DNA from: PALSA-505 sp036502085
GTDB taxonomy: Bacteria; Actinomycetota; Actinomycetes; Streptosporangiales; Streptosporangiaceae
Assembly: GCA_036502085.1 (NCBI GenBank)
Contig: DASXZD010000044.1
Coordinates: 1-64,000, forward strand
Direction of reading: 5' to 3'
DNA: 64,000 nt
Shown here piece after piece: positions 59,231 to 64,000 of this stretch (its first letter is position 1; the number at the start of each line of letters is the position of its first letter). A program made the position numbers and the translations under genes. The notes beneath the pieces are model-generated. The model was not told where the DNA came from. It saw nothing but the letters and a program-made list of their open reading frames with translations, and did not search any database.

Positions 59231-59879
59231 CGATGAGCTCCGGGAGCGGTTCCCCGGCGACGAGATCACGGTCACCGGGCGGGGACAGGCCGGCGCGGAT
59301 GTCACTCATAGGGTGCGGCATGTCGGCCGTGACTGCGGCCTGATCTTGTGGGAGTGCAAGCGCGCCGCGAACTGGAGCAGTACGTGGATCGGCAAGCTCG
59401 CCAGCGATTCTGGCAAGGCGGGCGCGGCCTTCGGGGTGATCGTCTCCGAGACGCTGCCGCACGGAACAGACGGCTCCGGTCGCGTGGACGACGTGTGGAT
59501 ATGCGACTTCCGCTCAGCCGCACACCTGGCCACTGGGCTGCGATGGGTGCTCATCGCCGCATCGCAGTATGAAACCGCCAACGCGGCGCGGACTGATACG
59601 TCCGGCAAGGTCTATGACTACATCGCCACCGGCGGCTTCGCTTCCCGGTGCGAGGTCATCAACCGGGCCATCGACACGATGATGACGACGCTTGGTAAGG
59701 AGAGGCGTTACTACGAGCAGCGGTGGAAGGAATGGGAGCGGCACATCGAAGCTGTTGCCGGAAGCCTCTACGGGATCGCGAATGACCTGGTCAGGCTAGG
59801 CGCCGAGGTTCCCTCACCATTGCTTGCCGAACTCCCGTATACCAACCCGCCCGCGCTGTCTGCAAGTTCGATCGGCTAG
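59196..59879 (+). pseudogene. N-terminally truncated DUF2130 (PD-(D/E)xK-like) protein remnant
   Basis: From about 59235 the translation matches the C-terminal half of DUF2130 proteins: ELRERFPGDEITVTGRGQAGADV, then LILWECKRAANWS (Asp ... ExK pattern), KLASDSGKAGAAFGVIVSE, LPHGTDGSGRVDDVWICDF, RYYEQRWKEWERHIEAV and SLYGIANDLVRLG. Whole proteins have a coiled-coil N-terminal half of 150-250 residues, absent here. The residues before 59229 come from HsdR-antisense sequence. An ATG at 59196 could still start translation. The intact catalytic ExK suggests it was a functional nuclease-fold protein until truncation. Confidence 0.7.
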
Positions 59880-59894
59880 TGCGGTAATGGGCTT

Positions 59895-59931
59895 GATACC
59901 ATGGGTATCTCTCCAGGATATCCATGGTATC
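59895..59931. promoter_or_regulatory. VapB autoregulatory operator, module 3 (palindrome)
   Basis: gataccatgggtatc (59895-59909) and gatatccatggtatc (59917-59931) match at 14 of 15 positions as inverted repeats with 7 bases between. It lies 38-74 bases before the vapB start, where the promoter should be. Confidence 0.65.
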
Positions 59932-59968
59932 GTTATGGGTGAAGGTGAGGACGGTGAGCGTTGTGGCC

Positions 59969-60181
59969 ATGGTGAAGACGCCGATCGAGATCGACCAGGA
60001 TGCTCTGGCGGTCGCCGCCGAGGTTCTCGGGACCAGGACCAAGAAAGACACGGTGAACGCCGCCCTCCGCGAAGTCGGGCAGCGGCTCGTACGATTGCGG
60101 GCGCTGGCCGCCCTGGGCGAGATGGCCGACCAGGGCGACTTCGACGAGTTCCTGGGCCAGAAGGCGGCATACCGCCGTTGA
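59969..60181 (+). CDS. vapB: VapB-type antitoxin (module 3)
   Basis: A 70-residue antitoxin with the DUF2191/VapB pattern: MVKTPIEIDQDALAVAAEVL then TKKDTVNAALREVGQRL, and a short C-terminus (DFDEFLGQKAAYRR) for toxin binding. The ATG at 59969 gives the usual N-terminus; GTG codons at 59954 and 59963 with GGTGAGG upstream are alternatives. Its stop overlaps the toxin start (TTGA). Confidence 0.85.
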   Translation: MVKTPIEIDQDALAVAAEVLGTRTKKDTVNAALREVGQRLVRLRALAALGEMADQGDFDEFLGQKAAYRR

Positions 60182-60588
60182 GTCCCGGCCTCTACCTGAT
60201 CGATACCTCGGGCCTGTTCCGCATCCTGCAAAGCGAGCTGCGGAAGGCGTGGTCGGACCAGTTGGCGGCGGGCGTCATCGCGATCTGCCCGATCGTCGAA
60301 CTGGAATTCCTGTACTCGGCGCGATCGCTAGCCGACCGGCTGGAGAAGCAGCGCCTGATACGTAAGATCTTCGGCTGGGTCCCGGTGCCGGACAATGCGT
60401 GCGAACGCGCCGCAGAAGTCCAGCAGTTGCTGACCGAGAACGGAACGCACCGCTCGGCCGGGGCGGTCGACCTGCTGATCGCCGCGACCGCGGAACGCCA
60501 GCGGCTTACGGTCCTGTGCGATGACCGCGATTTCCAGACCGTAGCCCATGTCACCGGCCAGCCCATCAAGCTCGTCACCGACGTCTGA
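60178..60588 (+). CDS. vapC: VapC-type PIN-domain toxin (module 3)
   Basis: A 136-residue PIN ribonuclease, beginning at TTG 60178 inside the antitoxin stop. Acidic residues in order: Asp in YLIDTSGLFRIL (about 8), Glu in PIVELEFLYSAR (about 41), Asp in GAVDLLIAATAERQ (about 98) and Asp in CDDRDFQTV (about 115). The longer frame opening from 59824 is antisense-like noise before this point. Normal VapC length. Confidence 0.9.
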   Translation: MSPGLYLIDTSGLFRILQSELRKAWSDQLAAGVIAICPIVELEFLYSARSLADRLEKQRLIRKIFGWVPVPDNACERAAEVQQLLTENGTHRSAGAVDLLIAATAERQRLTVLCDDRDFQTVAHVTGQPIKLVTDV

Positions 60589-60618
60589 TCTGGCGGCAGC
60601 GCAGGCCCGGCGTTGAGG

Positions 60619-61731
60619 TTAGGCCAGGGCGGCGAGCCCTGACCTGGACTGGGTGAGGTGCTCGCCGGCCAGCACGACGGTGTTGAGCAACTGCACGCCC
60701 GCGCTCACCCGGGCGCCGGGCAGGACGACCGAGCGCTCGGCCCGCACGCCCGGCTCCAGGATGCTGCCCGGGTACAGCACGCTCTCGCGCGCCTGCACCC
60801 CCGCGGGCAGCGGCCCGCTGGCGATGATCCCGCCGGCGCCGGTCAGCTCCGGCTGGGCTCCGGGCAGGGTGCGCGGCAGGCCGGCCAGCGGCAGGGCCGC
60901 CGGGGAGCGGATCAGGTCGAGATGACCGAGCAGGTAGCGCTCCACCGTGCCGATGTCGGCCCAGTAGCCGGTGACCTGGAACGCTCGCACGTGACGGCCT
61001 TCGGAGATCATGAACGGCAGCACGTCACGGCTGATGTCGTGCTGCCACCCGTCGGCCGGCCGCTGGCCGAGCTCAGCCAGCACCTTCTGCAGGGCGTCGG
61101 CGCGGAACAGGCAGAAGGCGGTGAAGACCAGGTCGGACGTGGGCTCGGCCGGCTTCTCGACGAGCCTGCGCACCCGGCCGGCCTCGTCCAGCTCGACCAT
61201 GCCGAAGAGCCGCACGAAACGTCGCTCGATCCGCTGCACCCCGATCGTGACGTCCGCCTCCGTCCCGCGGTGCGCCCGCAGCATCGGCCGGTAGTCGAAG
61301 GTGTAGACGTGATCGGCGTGCAGGACCAGGATGTCGCGGCAGTCGCCTGCGAACAGCCATTCGGAGCTGGTCAGCAGCGCGTCCGCGGTGCCGCGCTCGG
61401 CCGGCCGCGCGGGAAGCTCCGCGTCGGCCGGCAGGCCGGCGCCGCGGTCGGCCCGGTCGAACATGCCTTCGTACGGTCCGAGGTGCACGTGCATCCCGTC
61501 GCGGCCGTCCCAGCGGCGCATCAGGTGATCGATCAGGTCGCGCTCCAGGTGCTGCGACATCACCACCAGCTCCGGGAGCCCGGACCGCACCGCGTTGGCC
61601 ACGCTGAAATCCACCAGCCTGGCGCCGCCAGCGTAAGGGACCATGGGTTTGCAGACAGCGTCGGTGAGCCGGCCCATCCTCTCGCCGCGCCCCCCGGCCA
61701 GGAGGGCGGCGCGTACGTCACGCATGTCCAC
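60619..61731 (-). CDS. GlgC-like sugar-phosphate nucleotidyltransferase
   Basis: A 370-residue nucleotidyltransferase. The N-terminal Rossmann-like signature LLAGGRGERMGRLTDAVCKPMVP and ILVLHADHVYTFDY, EKPAEPTSDLVF, VTGYWADIGTVERYL show the NDP-sugar pyrophosphorylase family, ADP-glucose branch. Residues about 290-360 are a left-handed beta-helix (GVQARESVLYPG, GVRAERSVVLPGARV). It joins a sugar (or cyclitol) phosphate to a nucleotide. It overlaps the upstream kinase gene by 14 bases. GlgC itself is less likely because the partners are a cyclase and a BadF-type kinase. Confidence 0.88.
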   Translation of the reverse strand: MDMRDVRAALLAGGRGERMGRLTDAVCKPMVPYAGGARLVDFSVANAVRSGLPELVVMSQHLERDLIDHLMRRWDGRDGMHVHLGPYEGMFDRADRGAGLPADAELPARPAERGTADALLTSSEWLFAGDCRDILVLHADHVYTFDYRPMLRAHRGTEADVTIGVQRIERRFVRLFGMVELDEAGRVRRLVEKPAEPTSDLVFTAFCLFRADALQKVLAELGQRPADGWQHDISRDVLPFMISEGRHVRAFQVTGYWADIGTVERYLLGHLDLIRSPAALPLAGLPRTLPGAQPELTGAGGIIASGPLPAGVQARESVLYPGSILEPGVRAERSVVLPGARVSAGVQLLNTVVLAGEHLTQSRSGLAALA

Positions 61732-62836
61732 TGGTCAGCCCCTTTCCGTGGGAACCTGCCGTATCGCCAGCGAGATCGAGATACCAGGTGTCGCGGTCGA
61801 TCCTGGGGTCGGACAGCCCGATGGGGTCGGTCCCGGCGAGCCGCGCCAGCGCGGTCAGCAGGGCCGCCGCCGGATCGCTGATCAGCGTAACCAGGTCGGC
61901 GCCCAGGCCGGTGGCGGCCGCCGCCAGCCGGCTGAAGAACTCCGGGCAGCCGGTCATCACGCCGCCGACGACCGACAGCCGCCAGCCGGCCGTCACCGCG
62001 GCGGCGTCCCTGGCGGCCCGTACCCCGATGACGAGCTCACCGATCACGTCGTCCACCAGCTCCGCGGCGGCCTGGTCGCCGGCCAGCCAGGCCCGCAGCA
62101 CGACCGGCGCGAGCGCGGCCACGACGGACTTAGGGAACGGCGTGCGCGCGAGCCTGCGGGCCAGCTCGGGCACTGGTTCCCCGGCTTGCGCCGCGAGCAG
62201 GTCAGATATTTCCGTACGCTGACCACGCCCGTCCAGCCCGCGGACGGCGGTCCGCAGCCCGCGCAGGCCGAGGTCGAACGCGCTGCCTTCGTCGCTGCCC
62301 AGGTATTCGCAGCCGCCGACGCGGACCGGCGCGGACCGTCCGTCGGTGGCGAGGAACCCGGTGCCGGTGCCGCACACGACGACGACGTGGCCGACCTCAG
62401 GCGGCGCGCCGAGCAGGAGCGGGGTGATGTCATTGGAGATCACGAGCTCGGCGCGCAGGCCGGCCGCCCGCGCCGCCGCGGCACACCGGCGTATCTCCTC
62501 GCCGGCCGTGGCCGGGTCGACGGACGCCGAGGCCAGCCAAATCGCGGGCCAGATCGCGGGCCAGATCGCGGGCCGGATCGCGGGCCTGCTGTCCGGCCCG
62601 GCGTCTGGCCCGGCGCGGACCCAGTTGGCGCGGACCCAGTCGGTCCGCTCGCGGCCCGTCTCGGCGTGGGCCCTGATGCGGCCGAAAAGGTCGGCCAGGC
62701 AGCGGTCCGACACGTCCTGGCCGACCGAGCTCGGATTCACCGGCGGCATGGTCCAGCGCTCGCCGGTCCAGGTCCGCACGGATGTGCCGCTGCCGCCCGC
62801 GTCGATGCCGTACAGCGGGCGGTCCGCGCTGCTCAC
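61718..62836 (-). CDS. BadF/BadG-type ATPase, N-acetylglucosamine kinase-like
   Basis: A 372-residue ASKHA-fold kinase: phosphate-1 YGIDAGGSGTSVRTW at the N-terminus, phosphate-2 VVVVCGTGTGFLAT, GGCEYLGSDEGSAFDLG and adenosine motif VVGGVMTG. This family phosphorylates amino sugars or related polyols. An in-frame 12-bp repeat (agatcgcgggcc, 62540-62590) encodes PAIWPAIW in a loop near residue 90. It lies 28 bases after the cyclase gene and overlaps the nucleotidyltransferase. In the block it would phosphorylate the cyclase product, by inference. Confidence 0.85.
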   Translation of the reverse strand: MSSADRPLYGIDAGGSGTSVRTWTGERWTMPPVNPSSVGQDVSDRCLADLFGRIRAHAETGRERTDWVRANWVRAGPDAGPDSRPAIRPAIWPAIWPAIWLASASVDPATAGEEIRRCAAAARAAGLRAELVISNDITPLLLGAPPEVGHVVVVCGTGTGFLATDGRSAPVRVGGCEYLGSDEGSAFDLGLRGLRTAVRGLDGRGQRTEISDLLAAQAGEPVPELARRLARTPFPKSVVAALAPVVLRAWLAGDQAAAELVDDVIGELVIGVRAARDAAAVTAGWRLSVVGGVMTGCPEFFSRLAAAATGLGADLVTLISDPAAALLTALARLAGTDPIGLSDPRIDRDTWYLDLAGDTAGSHGKGLTSGHA

Positions 62837-62864
62837 CGCGGTCCGCCCGCTGCGGTGATGTGCA

Positions 62865-64000
62865 TCACGGCGACAACGTCACCGCCTTCATCCGGTCGTT
62901 CAGCGCGAAGCGGATCTCGTCGTCACAGACGTCATCGACGATGAGCGCGCTGCCCATGCCGGTCGGCAGCACGAAGCGCAGGTTGCCGTCCCGCACCTGA
63001 CGAACCTTCTCCAGTGCGCCGATGACGTCGTCTGCCGGGGGCGTGACGGAAAGTTCCCCGGGCACGACCGGCAGGCCTACCGCGCGCAGGAGCCCGACGA
63101 TGCGCGCGGCAGTCGCGGGCTCGAGCACGCCGCGGGCTAGGGCCACCCTGACCGCGACCGCCATCCCATAGGCGACGGCCTCGCCGTGCAGCACCGGCCC
63201 GTAGCCGGTCACCGTCTCGACGGCGTGACCCACCGTGTGCCCGAAGTTGAGCGTGCGGCGAAGATCGACCTCGTAGGGATCCCGCTCCACCAGCGTGCAC
63301 TTGATCGCGGTCGCGGCGTGCACCAGCAGGCGCAGGCAGGCCACGTCGAGGGTCAGCAGCGACTGCCAGTGCTGCTCGATGAAGGCGAACAGCTGCGACG
63401 AGGAGATCACCGCCACCTTGATCGCCTCGGCCAGGCCGGAGCGGACCTGCCGCGGATCGAGCGTGCTGAGCCAGCCGGTGCACGACACCACCGCATGGGG
63501 CGCGTAGAACGCGCCGATGAGGTTCTTGGCGCTGTCGTGATTGACCGCGACCTTGCCGCCAATCGCCGCATCAACCTGAGCGAGCAAAGTGGTCGGAACG
63601 TTAATGTAAGAAATCCCGCGCATGTAGGCGCTGGCGACCCATCCGACGGTGTCGATGACAGCACCGCCGCCGACCGCGAGCAGCATATCGCGGCGTCGGG
63701 TATCACTTTGCGCCAGCCAGTCCAGCAGATGGCGCGCCATCGGGAGACTCTTGCTGCGCTCCCCCGCGGGAATTGCAATTTTCTGTACTTTTAGCCCGTG
63801 CCCGGACAGCCACTCTCTGATGTGTTCGGCATAAAGCTTGTCGACCGTCTTATCGGTGACCATGGCTATCATCCGATCGCCGATGGCCTCAGCCAGTGCC
63901 GAAAGGGCCGTACCCTCGTCGCTAGTCACATGTATGTCATATGTACTGACCCTCTGCACCGAGGAGGTAATCGGCCCGTCAGGTACAGGAATCGGCTGAT
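62865..64000 (-). CDS. Sugar-phosphate cyclase, dehydroquinate synthase-like, 5' end beyond the right edge
   Basis: An NAD/metal-dependent cyclase of the dehydroquinate synthase superfamily (DHQS, DOI synthase, EEVS, DDGS). Seen: GGGAVIDTVGWVASAYMRG, VPTTLLAQVDAAIGGKVAVNH (catalytic Lys), KNLIGAFYAP, SGLAEAIKVAVISS, and RRTLNFGHTVGHAVE with the Arg, Asn and two His of the DHQS pocket. EEVS-type enzymes have FGHTWSP there instead. The first start is GTG at 63959, but the frame stays open to the edge (PVPDGPITSSVQRV), so the gene may begin beyond it. Ordinary shikimate DHQS is possible; no other shikimate gene is near. Confidence 0.8.
   Translation of the reverse strand, partial: QPIPVPDGPITSSVQRVSTYDIHVTSDEGTALSALAEAIGDRMIAMVTDKTVDKLYAEHIREWLSGHGLKVQKIAIPAGERSKSLPMARHLLDWLAQSDTRRRDMLLAVGGGAVIDTVGWVASAYMRGISYINVPTTLLAQVDAAIGGKVAVNHDSAKNLIGAFYAPHAVVSCTGWLSTLDPRQVRSGLAEAIKVAVISSSQLFAFIEQHWQSLLTLDVACLRLLVHAATAIKCTLVERDPYEVDLRRTLNFGHTVGHAVETVTGYGPVLHGEAVAYGMAVAVRVALARGVLEPATAARIVGLLRAVGLPVVPGELSVTPPADDVIGALEKVRQVRDGNLRFVLPTGMGSALIVDDVCDDEIRFALNDRMKAVTLSP

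Noticed and set aside
58988..59305. Treating the 105-residue frame as a complete gene
   Set aside because: Only its C-terminal 75 residues match HsdR, and its first 30 residues are antisense to DUF2130.
54404..60588. Prophage or integrative element
   Set aside because: No integrase, att-like repeat, tRNA or structural phage gene was found in the window.
62865..64000. Calling the cyclase 2-epi-5-epi-valiolone synthase
   Set aside because: It has LNFGHTVGHA and GGKVAVNH as DHQS does; EEVS-type DFGHTWSP residues are absent.

Overview
The window is high-GC actinobacterial chromosome. The evidence is a DUF5753 XRE regulator beside a DUF397 protein and an RsbW-type ATPase, a group II truncated haemoglobin, the dapA-rnj pair, many GTG and TTG starts, and 4-nt stop/start overlaps. 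I infer a mycelial, soil-type actinomycete (Streptosporangiales-like). No rRNA, tRNA, CRISPR array, integrase or complete transposon was seen.

Layout. 0-13 kb: a left-truncated tandem VOC protein, a methyltransferase, an aryl/acyl-CoA ligase coupled to an RlmA-like rRNA methyltransferase, GtrA, rnj-dapA, an R2-like diiron protein with a dyad upstream, ASCH, gamma-carbonic anhydrase plus amidohydrolase, a long low-complexity spacer, and an RsmC-like methyltransferase gene broken by frameshift and minisatellite expansion. 13-23 kb: acyl-CoA dehydrogenase, HNH nuclease, prolyl oligopeptidase, an HTH/TPR regulator, MscS, trHbO, EttA and a nitrilase-family amidase. 23-29 kb: a complete Dpp/Opp-type peptide ABC importer. 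29-35 kb: quinone-type oxidoreductase, amidohydrolase overlapping a membrane diguanylate cyclase, SSB paralogue, cytosolic HtrA-like protease. 35-42 kb: two overlapping dynamin-like GTPases, a siroheme/uroporphyrinogen methyltransferase fusion, and CobH. 42-47 kb: a surface-glycan block with epimerase, GT2, GtrA and an SQD1 (UDP-sulfoquinovose synthase) homologue. 47-54 kb: two tandem sedolisin proteases and a DnaE-type polymerase with a degenerate PHP site beside DUF6504.

54-60.6 kb is an accessory island. It holds three VapBC toxin-antitoxin modules, each with a visible operator-like repeat, an HNH nuclease, the ATPase/XRE/DUF397 trio, and a rearrangement scar where the tail of a type I restriction HsdR gene abuts the C-terminal half of a DUF2130 (PD-D/ExK-like) gene on the other strand. 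60.6 kb to the right edge is a tight operon of a dehydroquinate-synthase-like cyclase, a BadF/NAGK-type kinase and a GlgC-like nucleotidyltransferase. That order of activities resembles cyclitol activation in C7N aminocyclitol pathways. It is the best candidate for an undescribed pathway here, but it is cut by the window edge.

Small tandem repeats (7, 10, 14, 16, 17, 30, 32 and 48 bp units) and perfect inverted repeats recur in the spacers. One ~90-100 nt palindromic element is present twice, 24 kb apart.
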